A DNA stretch of 64,000 bases from assembly GCA_009760855.2 (NCBI GenBank), contig WPIO01000007.1, forward strand, positions 9,750,001 to 9,814,000, read 5' to 3'. The notes beneath the pieces are model-generated. The model made no database searches and was not told the DNA's origin. It saw only the letters and a program-made list of their open reading frames with translations. Positions 38,395-52,035 of the stretch are shown here, piece after piece (within the stretch, counting starts at the first letter, position 1; every line of letters starts with the position of its first letter). The stretch is from Cristatella mucedo (Eukaryota; Bryozoa; Phylactolaemata; Cristatellidae). The translations under genes were made by a program, and so were the position numbers.

Positions 38395-39950
38395 GTAAGC
38401 TTTCAAAATGTATTTGGGAAGCTGGAAGCTCCATGCCAAAGGCGAGTCACACCACTTTAAGCACCTTCCTCCCAGTCTCCCGTCTACCGTTCCTATCAAA
38501 GACACTGGAACGAGTCGTGACAGATCAGCTTACCTCATATATTGAAACTTCAAACCAAGCTACGTTCCAGTCTGGTTCTAGAGCTAATCACCCCAGAGTA
38601 AGAATTGCTTCGGGTTTGTAACGACCTTCATAGGAATGCAGATTCGAGTAGAGTCTTTGCTCGATCTTTCGGCAGCTTTTGATACTATCGATCACCAAGT
38701 TCTTCTAGAGCGCCTCTCATCTCACCTAGGTATCACCGACACTGCTCTGCAATGGTTCTGGTCCTATCTCAGTGGGAGACTCCGGAGTATTGACGTGAAT
38801 GGACAAAGATTCTCTGAGAAGCCTCTGAAATATGGGGTACCTCAGGGCTCTGTGTTAGGTTCGGTTCATTTCACGGTCTATACTGTCCCTCTTGCTTATG
38901 TGATTGCCAAGCACAATCTAGGCTTTCACTTCTATGCGTATGACACTCAGTTGTTCCTTGGCTTTGATCCCTCCCAGCCTTCGAGCACCTCGAATTCTCT
39001 CAACTCACTTGCTGCATGCATTGATGACATCCGCACATGGATGGCAGCACATTTTCTAAAACTAAGCGATGATAAAACTAACTTACTAGTTATGGGCAAA
39101 CCCAGTGTGATTCAGAGATTGGAAAGGCTGACGCTCAAATTTGGCTCTGCCAGCATATCTCTTGTTGAATCAGCTCTAAATCTAGGTGTAATGTTCCAAA
39201 GTGACCTGTCGTTAGACGACTACATCAGCTCCACAATCAAGTCTGCTACTTTCAGCTACATAGCATTGCTAAAATTCGGGCTTGTTTAGATAAGGATACC
39301 ACAGCTAAGTTAGTCGATGCATTTGTGACATCCCGTCTGGACGTCTGTAGCTCACTGGTTGCGGGCCTACAGGTCTGTGCAATCAGGTGCTTACTGCTGG
39401 TGCAAAACTCTACAGCTGAGCTTGTTTGCTGTGAGCGTTGTAGTTGCCACATCGCACCACTTCTCGCCGAACTGCACTGGCTACCAGTCAAGAAACGCAT
39501 TGAATTCAAGATTATATCACTCATTTTAAGGTAAATTGATTTTTTGCTCCAGCCTACCTCTCAGATCTACTCCACCACCAGGCCAAGCATCGCACCACCC
39601 GCTTTTCGGAATCTAGCTGTTTACCCATACCTCGTACAAACCTCATATTCTTTGGAGATCGTTCATTTAGTTAGTATGCTCCCAAAGCCTGGAACTCACT
39701 CCCAACTTGTATTACGACATCCCATGACTTGACCACATTTGAAAATAAATTAAAAACGCACCTGTTCATGACCTTATTTAGTGGGTCCCTGTGATTCGTT
39801 CTTTTTGTGCTTACGAGTGCTGACACTGTTGCATGCTGCCACTAACCATGCTTGCATGCTGACCCTATGCATGTCACACCTAGCCATTTTATTCATGTTG
39901 TTTATCTAGCATGATATCACTCACCATTCGATCGTGTTTCTTAAAGCTTT
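38395..39950 (+). mobile_element. CR1/Rex1-like LINE (family A), RT half, tail lost
   Basis: Open RT segment at 38636-39289: DLSAAFDTIDHQVLLERLSS, GVPQGSVLGS, FHFYAYDTQLFLGFDPSQPS. The catalytic YADD is changed to YAYD, so it is inactive. The rest of ORF2 is frameshifted, then the 3' UTR runs to about 39945, where the hairpin and tail are missing. Confidence 0.88.
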
Positions 39951-40479
39951 TACAAAACTCGGATAAATGAAGCATGGGCTTAATACAAAAAACATGCTCG
40001 TGTTTTTTAATCGATGCTTTCTATTCTGCATTAAAAGTATAGTTTGCTATGCTTTTTCGCACTAAATAGAACAAGGGTACGCTCTCACACGCTCTCACAC
40101 GCTCTCATACTGTCTTTCAAAAGAAGAGGTACACATAGTTTGAACAGTAAACACAACAGCGTATTTAGATAAATACTTCCCTAAATTGAATAAAGATAAG
40201 ACTAGCTTAATATTTAAGGGCAAACATAGTGCCTCTCAGAAACGGGAAAGCTTAATCACACTGGCTTGCAAATAAAAACTTGTTTCAGTTGTTTTTAATC
40301 TAACAGGTTATTCAAGTAAACTTTGGATGCTCTTTCAGAATCTGCACCGTTTTAATCCAGCGAGTCAATTTTTTTTAACAATTTGCATTTTTATTTTACA
40401 ATACTTTCATATGCAATAAATACAGTTTTACAATCGTTTAATAATAATATCATCTAGCTTATGTACCACTAAAACACAA
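39951..40479. other. AT-rich, no recognised feature
   Basis: A short tandem run of ACGCTCTCAC units lies at about 40078-40112. Nothing else. Confidence 0.4.
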
Positions 40480-41590
40480 GCCTTCCTTCATTTAGTCAAA
40501 CGCTTCTTAACTGCCACTCCCTCGACTGATTTATGGTATGCTCAGAAGTTGAATAGTGACGCATCAAGCACCAACAATAATCAGCCATCAACTTAAAATT
40601 CCATCGGCTTTGATATCTACCTCCATTTTGCATATGTCTTGATGGAAACTCTCACTCCGTTCCTCACTGAATGCTCCTAAACTTTATGGAAAATAGTCCA
40701 AGCGAGAGTTTAGAAAATGTATCTTAAAACTCATTCTGCTGCCAAGTGCCGCATTGCATTGAATCACGCTCGCAACGATTCGCGCGTTGTCAGCAAACGT
40801 GAATGCCGAGAACGTGTTTACCAAAGTCTTAAGTCCATTCCATGACTGCAACTCTAACCCAATCATTTTTTATGCAAACTGTCTGTCATCGAAAAATTCT
40901 CTGATATGTAGATCAACACAAATTCCAGCTTTTATCTTTGCATAACTAATTTTAGGAAACTTTCTTGTAAGTGCTTAAAGCAATCGCTGTCTTGGTTCAC
41001 AGCTTAAACATAGTTTTCCATTAGTCCAAGCCTAATGTGCAAGTGAGGAAATAGCACTTTCTTGCTATCGACAAGAGCAGGCTCTCGGACCTTTTTTACT
41101 CCCAGGGACAAAATGAATTGTTCAGGCCAGTCTTTCTTTCGCCAATGAAGAGCATCAGCGCGACTATGCCACATTCATAAAAAACACGGATATTTTTTTA
41201 AACGACCTTGAAGTTCAAGCAGAAGGACAGTGACCTTTAAATCACCGCATATCTGCCACTGGTCTTAATCATATTTGATTTCATTGAGAAGTATTTTCAC
41301 GTTTCCGCAAGTCTCTTTCATATGTACAGAATGTGCAGCCGGCAAAGAGGACAGTTCGTTTCGATTGTGAAGTAAATGTCCCCTTAAACTGCCGTCCGAT
41401 GAATCAATGAAGAGTCTCTACACCGTTGGATAATAGCACTTTTCCATTTGGTTAACTAGACCTTCGAAATTTCGGCAATAGGCTAGTGAATCTTTCTTCT
41501 AAAAGTAAGAAAGACTTTTTCAAAATGTCCATACCATCAAAATGTAGTAATCGGCGCAACAAAAGTTCTCTTACTTAATATATAAAAATA
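40480..41590 (-). pseudogene. Degenerate transposase-like pseudogene
   Basis: On the minus strand, broken frames give ordered blocks: LLHNRNELSSLPAAHSVHMK, ICGDLKVTVLLLELQG, YPCFLCMWHSRADALHWRKK, MSFKIHFLNSRLDYFP and FSEERSESFHQDI. This order resembles a family of repetitive, probably transposon-encoded proteins that is abundant in some invertebrate genomes. I cannot name the superfamily with confidence. Stops and frameshifts rule out function. Confidence 0.55.
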
Positions 41591-41592
41591 TG

Positions 41593-41680
41593 TAATTCAT
41601 TTATATAGCGCCCCAAGAGAACTTAATCTCTATTCAGGCGCTTCACATATGCCTCGGGGCTCGAGCCCACCGAGGAGTTC
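41593..41680 (-). mobile_element. tRNA-derived SINE (family 1), 5'-truncated
   Basis: TAGCGCCCCAAGAGAACTT hairpin (41606-41643) with perfect outer arms, CACATATGCC, then the reversed B box GGGCTCGAGCCCACC. The A-box half is missing. Confidence 0.75.
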
Positions 41681-42539
41681 AGCCGACTCATCGGATAGGT
41701 CTTAATCTCTCACTAAGTCATCAAGATTAGATTATGACATTAGTTTAGGTGTTGGAACATCAAAATCATCATAAATTTCAATAACTTCACCTTAATTTGA
41801 ACTCAAATTACTGTCAGTCAATATAACATTAAGTGTAATAGGTGAAGCAGGAACTCCCACCTCAATACTGCGCGGTACACATCGCATCTCGCATCGCTGA
41901 TGTTACATTTGGATATTCAAGTTTATGCTTATTCTTCTTGCTGAAACCTTGCACGTTAGCGATGCAGAAATAACAATCCAAAACATGGTCAGTGTTTTCT
42001 CTTCAAATAATCGGTACTCATAATGACATGCGTTTGCTTTGACCTTTATACGACTTTTTTCCAATTTTTTACACACGACTAGCACACTATATGTGGTTCC
42101 CGTGTCTCATCCTTGCATTCAAAGTGGGCGTGATACGTAGTACTGTTGATGAATGTAATAATCGGTAGTGCTGCTCTTTTGTCGAGAATCCCCGCAGATA
42201 TGGCGGAATATATGCGGAGAATTCTTACACTCCCTTAAAATTTTAAATCACAAATACTCGTTGACAACATTTTTTGACATCCGTTAGCTAATAAATCAAC
42301 CGACAAAATAGCTAATTGTTCTATAAAAAATAATACGCAACATTTATGTTATTAAGTGACTGTAACAAGTAAACCTAATGAAAGCCAATATCCTTACACA
42401 TAATGCGCAATGTTAAAGTGCACCAGATCTTTGATGAACAAAATCTACCAAACCTGACGTCCTAAAGCAAAACAAAATACACAATAAATCATCATATGGG
42501 GTGCATATATTTGGAAAGTAATACCAAATTCAAGACAAC
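41681..42539. other. AT-rich, no recognised feature
   Basis: No coding or repeat match. Only short AT-rich frames. Confidence 0.35.
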
Positions 42540-43775
42540 TGATGTAATGGAGATCAGTGATATGTCCCCCGACAAAACTGACGCTGACAAATTGGTCCCG
42601 ACAAAATTGCCCCGACAAAATAGCCCAATGTGATGGAGATCGGCAAAATAACCCCGACAAAAGCGCCCAGAGTAATTACAAAATATTTTTGTGAATTCTT
42701 TATATTACTGTTAACTATTTCATGGAACATATTCTATTAAAGCAATGAAAAATCAATTTTTGAAATATTTTATTAATGATACAAATTAAATTTTATAGAA
42801 AGTGTTATTCTACAGAATAAAAAATACAGTCAGTCCCCGACTTAAAACTCGAAGATACGAACTCAGCCATGGTCACTCGAAAAAAAATTGGAATTCAAAA
42901 TTTATCCAAGAAAACTTTCAAAATCCAGGCGCGGTCAATAGATTTGATAATGCCGCAAGCAGTAGGGGGAAACGATGCCTGACAGCGTCAGAACGTATCA
43001 TAGTAGAACGGACGATTCTCAACTTGCGAAAACTTGACGAAATTTTTCCCGGTCCCTATCTATTTCGTAAGTCGGGCCAGGCTGTAATTCAAGATTTACT
43101 TTTTAGTTGCACTAATTGGCCTAATCCGAAATTTTTCTTATTTATTTTTTGTTTCTGTTTTCTGCCAATTATTTAGATCCTTTTATGGCACCGCGCCTTT
43201 CAACATTTCAACATCACCATTTCACATTTCAACAGACCGTTGATTGGCATCAACCATTTGTATTCAAACTCATCAAAAATTGAAAGGAGCAAGTCAGAGT
43301 AGAGATCGATATCGCACGTTTCGAAGCGGGGAACCGACAAACAGATGCATCATACGATAAATACGTGCAACTCAGTCGTCGTCTTCAAACTCTTATTCCA
43401 ATTCACGATGATATTGCATGTCTGGATTACCTCTTTATAATCGCACAAAAAAATCCAAAAATCTAAATTTTGATTCAAATTATATCAAAATATAAAGATC
43501 TTACATTTTATTTACATTTTTTGACTAAAATCTTAAAAACGTTTAACTCAAGAAAAAGTTCTTTACGAATTAAATTTAAAATTTATTAGTTACTTATTTA
43601 GTACGCATTCATTATGTATTAGTTATTTTTGTATTATAGGTAATCTGAAAGTATATACTTTATCGAGCTGTTTTGACGGGACTATTTTGTCTATGGCTGT
43701 TTTTTATGCAGGCTATTTTGTCAGGGCTATTTTGCCGGGCTGTTTTGTCTTAGGCTGTTTTTTCGGGTCACCCAG
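42540..43775. mobile_element. Candidate DNA element with inverted CGACAAAA-type end repeats
   Basis: The left end (42565-42665) repeats CCCGACAAAA(T/C/G) five times, including CGACAAAATAGCCC. The right end (43665-43765) repeats the inverse (GGCTATTTTGTC, GGGCTATTTTGCC, GGGCTGTTTTGTC). A 124-codon frame at 42802-43176 lies inside and matches nothing I know. The layout suggests a non-autonomous or decayed DNA transposon with clustered subterminal repeats. Confidence 0.5.
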
Positions 43776-44990
43776 TGTTATAGGTCAGCTTCATTTCAGA
43801 ATTTATTGTCCCTCCTTGCCGTTGTCATCGACAAACACAATCCAAGCTTTCATTTCTTTGCAGACTACTAACATTTTAAAATTTTGGGCATGCTCAGATA
43901 AGGAGAGGACTGCTAACTGGGTCCATGCGTTTACAGCATCTCGTCTAGACTTGTGTCACTTACTATTTGCATGCCCTCTTGCCTGTGCTACGGGACGCAT
44001 AGCGTTTGTGCAAAACTCGGCTGCCAGGCTTGTCTACCGTCAGCGTTGAAACTGCCACATTGCATTTCTTCTCATCGACCTTCACTACCTCCCAGTCAAT
44101 CAACGTAATGACTTCAAGGTCCCGTCTGTCTGTCGTTCTGTGTTTCAGCCACATTCATCTTTTAGCTTCTGTTTACATATCTGAAATGCGTTGACCAACG
44201 CGCTATACCGGTTTCCGAAATAGAGCTATTCGCCTCAAACGCAGCGCGCGCATGCCAGTGCTAGTCCTTGCAGGCCCCGTGTCCAAAATACAGCTGCAGC
44301 CGCCCAAGCTAACGATTCGTAGATACCGCACCCTTGCGAAGAGGTGGTCGCCGACGCCGTGACCGAACGCGGGCGAAATCGAGGTTGCGCTCGTCCTCAA
44401 CACAGCAAATTCATATCGCCAACGAAGAACAACATTGAAACGATAGCACTAAGAAACCGCCGAGTGCCCTCCCGCGCACAGCATCAGCCATAGGGTACGA
44501 CGCACCAGCTCGAAGCTCGCAGTCTAAGTGACAGGCTGATCAATACTTAAGATTTCCACCTCATTTGGCCGAACTCATGAGACATATCCGGTTACTTATG
44601 CTTTCTATTCGGAAACTGCTAATAGTCCCAAGCACAGTCATGATCTAGCCGATTTAGCATGCTTACGCTTCAATATCTCCTCCTTAGGCTTGCCCTCGTT
44701 CCACCATCTCTGTGCCTCTCATCACTCTCCAATACGCTGGAAGCTTTGCCTTCCGCTCCTGTGCTCTCAAAGTCTAAAACTCACTACGACTGAAATCGCG
44801 CCACTCCCTCAATTGAAGAAATTTAAGAAGAGGCCAAAATTCCTTCTGTTTCTTGTTGCTCTACCTGTGTGAATTTGCCTGAACGTGCTTATGCGCACTG
44901 AAGCTGTGCATTTCAGTATCCCTTATCAGACGAATGCTTCCTTTACAGAATAAGTAAGATACCTAGAAAGAGATTGTGTTTCCTCACTGA
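43776..44990 (+). mobile_element. Degenerate CR1/Rex1-like LINE with an inserted GC-rich block
   Basis: RT-end residues (VHAFTASRLDLCHLL, IAFVQNSAARLVYRQR) lead to about 44190. The C-terminal part resumes at about 44640 and ends with CCTAGAAAGAGATTGTG near 44960-44975. The intervening 44195-44640 is GC-rich and unrelated, with no recognised coding. Confidence 0.6.
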
Positions 44991-45174
44991 GCAATATATG
45001 TGTTAAATGTTGTTTTTGTTAATTTTATTATTAGTGTGCTGCTCATTGTTCTGTTGGTTTTACTTCTCTATGGGCTATCAATTGGAGTTGAAAAGGTAAC
45101 TAAATGCTTTCAAACAATAGCTGACGTTTCATAATCATGATTTTCATGCCACGATGCGTCAGAGTTACTAATTT

Positions 45175-45475
45175 ATAATAATAATCATAATATGTTTTAA
45201 TAGCACCCAAGATAACTTAATTGATTTCTAGACACTCAAGATATGATGCAAAAGAAGCATGATCAAATGGTTAGTGGTAGCATGCTCATTGTCAACAAGC
45301 ATAATATGGTTAGAGGTGATATGCACAGGGTCAACATGCAAATTTGGTTAGTGGCAGCATGCATAGTGTTAGTACGCGTAACCATACAAAAGACGAATTA
45401 CGTGGACCCATTAAATGCTGTGATAAATAGATTCCTTTTTAAGTCGTTAGTTTGATGTGTATCCTGAATCGTGGC
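45175..45475 (-). mobile_element. CR1/Rex1-like LINE (family A) 3' end
   Basis: AAT-type tail at 45175-45190, a decayed hairpin, then the 3' UTR motifs (GGTTAGTGGCAGCATGCA, GACCCATTAAATGCTG) on the minus strand. Confidence 0.8.
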
Positions 45476-45516
45476 TTGGAAAACGTCTGAAAACGGATTG
45501 ACAAACGTTAGCCAAT

Positions 45517-46689
<1,173 letters not shown>

Positions 46690-46810
46690 GAGTTTTACAG
46701 AGCGCAATAATCTCTGCACTGTAATGGTTCAGATTCTATCTCAGTGGGAGACTCAGAAGTATTTTTGTGAACGGACAAAGATCATCTGAGGAACTACTGA
46801 AGTTATGGTA

Positions 46811-47057
<247 letters not shown>

Positions 47058-47114
47058 ACCTTGGAGGCTCTGTGCTTGGTCCGCTTACTTTCGCGGTTTC
47101 TACTCTATCTTTCT

Positions 47115-47143
47115 TTCTCTCTCTCTCTCCCCTCCTCTTTCCC

Positions 47144-47214
<71 letters not shown>
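47115..47214. repeat. (CT)n microsatellite within the LINE
   Basis: About 100 bp, pure CT from about 47148. It lies where the family encodes the segment just before the YADD motif. Confidence 0.95.
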
Positions 47215-47217
<3 letters not shown>

Positions 47218-48342
47218 GGTGTGAGAGTCAAGCAAAATTGAGGTTTCACTTCAATGCAGGTGACACTCAGTTGTACCTTTGTTTTTTCCCCCAGCCTTCC
47301 AGCACGTCAAGTTCACTTAAATCTCTTGCTGCATGCATCGACGACATTCGCACACGGATGGCAGTAAACTTTGTTAAATTGAATGATGATAAAACTTATT
47401 AAGTAGTTATAGGAAAACCACTTGTATTTCAGAAATTGGAAAAGTTAACCCTTAAACTTGGCTCTGCCAGCATATCTTCTATTGAATGTGCACGTTATCT
47501 AGGTGTCCTGTTCCAAATTGGCCTTTCGTTAGACGACAACTTCAACTCCACAGCCAAGTCTGCCTACTTTCAGTTACATATCATTGCTAAAATGTAGGGT
47601 TCGTTTTGACAGGGACACGACATCTGAACTAGTCCATGCGTTTGTGACTCCATTTTTGACTTCTGTAACTCGGTGCTTCCTGGTCTGCCGGCCTATGCAA
47701 TCCGGCATTTCAAAATGCTACAAGACTTAGCAGCCAGGCGTGTCTTTCGTAAGCGTCGCAGCTACCACATCACGCCACTTTTTGCCAACCAACACTGGCA
47801 CACAATCAGTGAGCAAAGCAATGCATCGACTTCAAGGTTCTGCTACTCATTTTTAGGTTTATTCATTTTCTGGCTCCGACCTACCTATCAGAACTTCGCT
47901 AATACCAGGCTAGGCATAGTTCCTACAACTATTCGGACTCAATATATTCGTATAGTTGTACCTCGTACGAAACTCATATCCTTTGGAGACCATGCCTTTA
48001 GTTCGCATGCTCCCAAAGCGTTTTGAACTCACTCACGACTGACGTCACGAAATCCCCAGCTTGATGACATTTAGAAAGAAGCAAAAAATACACTTGTTTA
48101 TCATAGTATTTAGTGGGTCCTTGTGGTCCGACCTTTGTGTGCTTATTCTTGCTGACAATGCATATGCTACCACTAACCATATTGTACGTGCTGGCACTGT
48201 GCATTTCACCTCTAATTATTTTATACTTCTTGACGTTTGGCATGCTACCACCAACCATTCGATCATGCCTCTTGTACAACATATGTAAAGTGTCAAGAAA
48301 GTAATTATTTTCTCCGAGGGCGCTATGTAAAGACATTATTGT

Positions 48343-49700
48343 TATAATAATAATAATAATAATAATATTGCACTTGATAAAGCGCCCTCAGAGAACTTAA
48401 TCTCTTTCTAGGCGCTTTACATTTGCTGCAAAGTGATATGCAATCGAATAGTAAGTAAAATCATGCTTAAAAAACAAACAAAATGAATAATATGGTTAGG
48501 GGTGACATGCACAGGGTCAGCATGCAAATGTGGTTAGTGGCAGCATGCACAGTGTCAGCACGCATAAGCACATCAAGGACAAATCACAGGGACCCACTAA
48601 ATGCTGTCCTAAATAGGTGTGTTTTTAGGTTCCTTTTAAATGTGGTCAGGTCATGGGATGTTCTGACGCAGGTCGGGAGGGAGTTCCAGGCTGTGGGAGC
48701 ATACGAGCTGAATGCACGGTCTCCAAAGGATTTAAGGTTTGTACGAGGGATTTGTAGACTGTTTGATTCCGAAAAGCGGGTGGTACGATGCTTGGCCTGA
48801 TGGGGTAGTATATCTGAAAGATAGTCTGGAGCCATAGAATGAAGGGATCTAAAAGTGAGTGACAAAACCTTGAAGTCAATCCGTTGCTGACTGGTAGCCA
48901 GTGCAGGTCGGCGAGAAGTGGAGTAATGCGGCAACTGCGACGCTCACGACAGACAAGTCTAGCTGCCGAGTTTTGCACCAGCTGCAATCGCCTGATCGCA
49001 CATACTGGTAGGCCAGTAAGCAGTGAGTTGCAGAAGTCGAGACGGGATGTCACGAATGCATGGACCAACTTAGATGTGGTATCTTTATCTAAACAAGCCC
49101 GAATTTTAACAATGTTATGAAGCTGAAAATAGGCGGATTTGACTGTGGAGCTGATATGGTCGTCTAACGAGAGGTCGCTTTGGAATATGACACCTAGATT
49201 TCTTGCAGATTCAACTGGAGATATGCTGGCAGAGCCAATTTTGAGCGTCAGCCTTTCCAATCTCTGAATCACACTGGGTTTGCCCATAACAAGTAAGTTA
49301 GTTTTATCATCGCTTAGTTTTAGAAAATTTGCTGCCATCCATGTGCGGATGTCATCAATGCATGCAGCAAGTGAGTTGAGAGAATTTGAGGTGCTCGAAG
49401 GCTGGGAGGGATCAAAGCAAAGGTACAACTGAGTGTCATCCGCATAGAAGTGAAAGCCTAGATTGTGCTTGGCAATCACATCAGCAAGAGGGAGAGTATA
49501 AACCGTGAAAAGAACCGGACCTAGCCCGGAGCCCTGAGGTACTCCATATTTCAGAGGTACCTCGGATGATCTTTGTCCATTTACGTCAATACTCTGGAGT
49601 CTCCCACTGAGATAGGACCTGAACCACTGCAGAGCAGTGCCAGTGATGCCCAGGCGAGATGAGAGGCGCTCTAGAAGAACTTTGTGATCGATGGTGTCTA
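48343..49700 (-). mobile_element. CR1/Rex1-like LINE (family A), young, 5'-truncated
   Basis: (AAT)n tail at 48343-48366, intact hairpin, 3' UTR, and an RT frame at 48646-49479 with [18 protein letters not shown] intact. The GVPQGS region follows in another frame. It ends abruptly near 49695. It meets the plus-strand copy at 46690-48342 tail to tail at a shared AAT tract. Confidence 0.9.
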
Positions 49701-49917
49701 AAAACTGTTAGCGAGCTGGAAAAGAGCTAGGCTGCTTTGCTAATTTTGGACCTAATAATAGTAATGGTAATAATGCCGTCCGTCCGTCCGCCGCCCGCCG
49801 GCCACGCAGCTCCGCTAAATTAGCCTAAACAACGCGTCCACTACTGCCAGCTCGCTAGGCCTTTAGTGGTCAACTGGCATGCTGCCCTTGCTCATTCAGA
49901 GCCTCTAACCATAACTA
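49701..49917. other. No recognised feature
   Basis: Includes a CCGT/CCGCC-rich stretch near 49775-49802. Confidence 0.4.
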
Positions 49918-50930
49918 ATTAATAATAATAATACATCTGTTGTAGCTCCCTCGGAGACCTCAATCTCTTTCTAGGCACTTTGCATTTAATGCAAAGGAAG
50001 CATGTTCAAATGGTTAGTGGTAACGTAGCTCTGCAGGTCCTAGACTGTGGAACTCGCTTCCACAATTCTTACGCAACGACAACTACTCTCCTACTGCCGA
50101 ATATGGCTCATCCTTTTCAGCGGTCCTGAGCTGCTACTTCTATTCTACTTACTACCTCAACTGCTCTCCTGACTCTGCTATGCTTCCCACTTTCTCTTTG
50201 TTGCGTGAGACGAAGTCTGTTGGCTACCGAATGCGTACCGAAAGCCGCTTAGGCTGTGAGTGCGCTATACAAAACTCTCCTGCGTAACACCCACATGGTC
50301 TTTATGACTTTGTGGAGCTACAGACGGAGATACATTACATTCCTCAATGACAACAAGCATAGCATGGTCAGAGGTGACATGCACACGGTCAGCATACCAA
50401 TATGGTTAGTGGCAGAATGCACAGCGTCAGCACGCAAAGGCACATATATTACAAATCACAAGTACCTGCCAAATTCTGATAAAAACAGGTGGGTTTTGAG
50501 ATTTTTTCTTAATGTCGTCAAGTTGGGGGATGTCGTAATGCCCGTCGGAATTGAGTTTCATTCTTTGATAGGATAAGAACTTAAAGCACGGTCTCCTAAT
50601 GAAAATCAGGTTCGTACGAGGTATAGCCGACATCTTATTCTTCACTAGTGGAGATTTCGGTACCTGTAGCTGGGTTTGGCAGATAACTATTCAGTGACTT
50701 CAGGCTAGCCATCGAGTCCACCCAATGTGCCTGTGCCAGAGGCGGAACAAGGATTTCCATCTGATTACATTCCAAAAAGCGGGCGGTGCGATGCTTAGCC
50801 TGGTGTTGCAGTAGATCTGATAGGTTGGGTTGAACCAAAGAACGAAGGAACCTAACAGTGAGTGACAGAACCCATCGAAGTCATCGCGCTGCTTGACTGG
50901 GAGCCAGTGCACGTCGGCGAGAAGTGGTGT
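49918..50930 (-). mobile_element. CR1/Rex1-like LINE (family A), old, split by a LINE B insert
   Basis: Tail and hairpin at 49918-50025. The same 3' UTR resumes at 50346 (AACAAGCATAGCATGGTCAG), followed by decayed ORF2 to about 50930. A further unrelated 115-bp piece is present at about 50640-50755. Confidence 0.75.
50026..50345 (+). mobile_element. LINE family B 3' end nested in LINE A
   Basis: GGTCCTAGACTGTGGAACTC (RLWNS region), GTGAGACGAAGTCTGTTGGC, CTTAGGCTGTGAGTGCGCTA, then the terminal GAGCTACAGACGGAGATACATTACATT. LINE A sequence on both sides shows that it is an insertion. Confidence 0.8.
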
Positions 50931-51475
50931 GACTAGCCCCCCACCCCAGTTTCTCTTCTGTCGCTAGAAGCCAAGTAAATGGCGCAGCGCGACGAGGCAT
51001 GACGACGAGTCGGCACGGAGCAGCACGCTGCGTTCGCGGCCTGCGGTTTCCTTTAACTTGAGCTAGGACTCGTCTCGTTGTTGGCACGTTTTGAATGCGT
51101 AGGGGGCGGGGAGTTTCCGGTATACTAATAGCGCTAGTAGCAAGACATTCGCAGGGCGTCCCTTGAGAACTAAAAATCTTTCTGGGAACTTTGCAAATGG
51201 CTGCCATGCACCTTTCGCACCGCTAGGCACTGCTTTTGGCTGAAGAGCTCGAGCTCTTGAGCTGCTACAGAGCGTGTGCAACGATACCGAGCCGAAACGT
51301 CATCGCGTTTCACGACCCAGGTAGCGGTCGATTCGAGTGCACCGGCGGGCAATTCCAGATTGTCTGCTACGAGCTGGGTGGTAGCCGCCATGGCTCTTCT
51401 TCCGCTGTAAAAGTGATGCTACCGAATCGGCTACACTTTATTTCGACTTGCTGACGAGCGCAGACTGCGGCTTTA
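50931..51475. other. 3' flank of the unidentified minus-strand gene
   Basis: GC-moderate DNA without recognised repeats. It would contain the 3' UTR of the gene at 51476-54566. Confidence 0.35.
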
Positions 51476-52035
51476 TCACGAGGCCCACTGCGGCGTCTCG
51501 GCGGCGGCGGCAGCGGCAGCAGCAGAGACGGCGGTGGCGGAAGCGCGCTCGTCGCGGCGGCCGCCGGCCTGTTTTTTTAGCCGCGCGATGACCCTGTCCA
51601 GCGCCTGCAGGAATTGGCGGCCGCTCTTCTTTCTCAGCTTGTCAATGTAGTCCACTCGGCCGCCGCTCGCCGTGACTGGCAGGCGCTCGCTCAGCAGGAC
51701 GGCCGTCATGGCTCGCGTCCGCGGCAGCGCTGCTTCGGCGGCGGCGCGAGGTGCTAGCTCGTGCACCGTCAGCTCGTCGCTAAAGCGCACGCTCTTGGCT
51801 CTCCGAGCTGCGCTGCCGCGAGCGCCGTCGGCCGCCGCCGGATTATTTGGCGGTGGCAGCTCGGCGACGGCAGCACCGCGGACTGCCGGCGGGCCACGGT
51901 CGCCGGGCCTGGGCGTCGTCGAGCTTCGAGCGTTCGGCGGCTCAACTGCCGCCGCTGCCGCCGCCGCAGCGCTCGATCCGAATGCTGCGTCGGCCGTGCT
52001 CGGCGTCCGGCCGTCCCAGCTGAGTAGGTTGACGA
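51476..52035 (-). CDS. Unidentified gene, terminal exon d (RVxF-like motif)
   Basis: Minus-strand exon with acceptor CTTCCACCCGCTTTGCAG and stop TGA at 51478-51476, encoding 185 residues. It starts VNLLSWDGRTPSTADAAF, continues through an Ala/Pro/Gly-rich low-complexity region, then KSVRFSDELTVHEL and a basic helical segment (VDYIDKLRKKSGRQFLQALD, then RVIARLKKQ), ending in poly-Ala and ETPQWAS. KSVRF fits the short RVxF-type motif by which many proteins bind PP1; this is only a motif-level hint. The frame is consistent with exons c, b and a upstream. I do not recognise the family. High GC keeps other frames open too, so the call rests on splice sites and phase. Confidence 0.55.
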
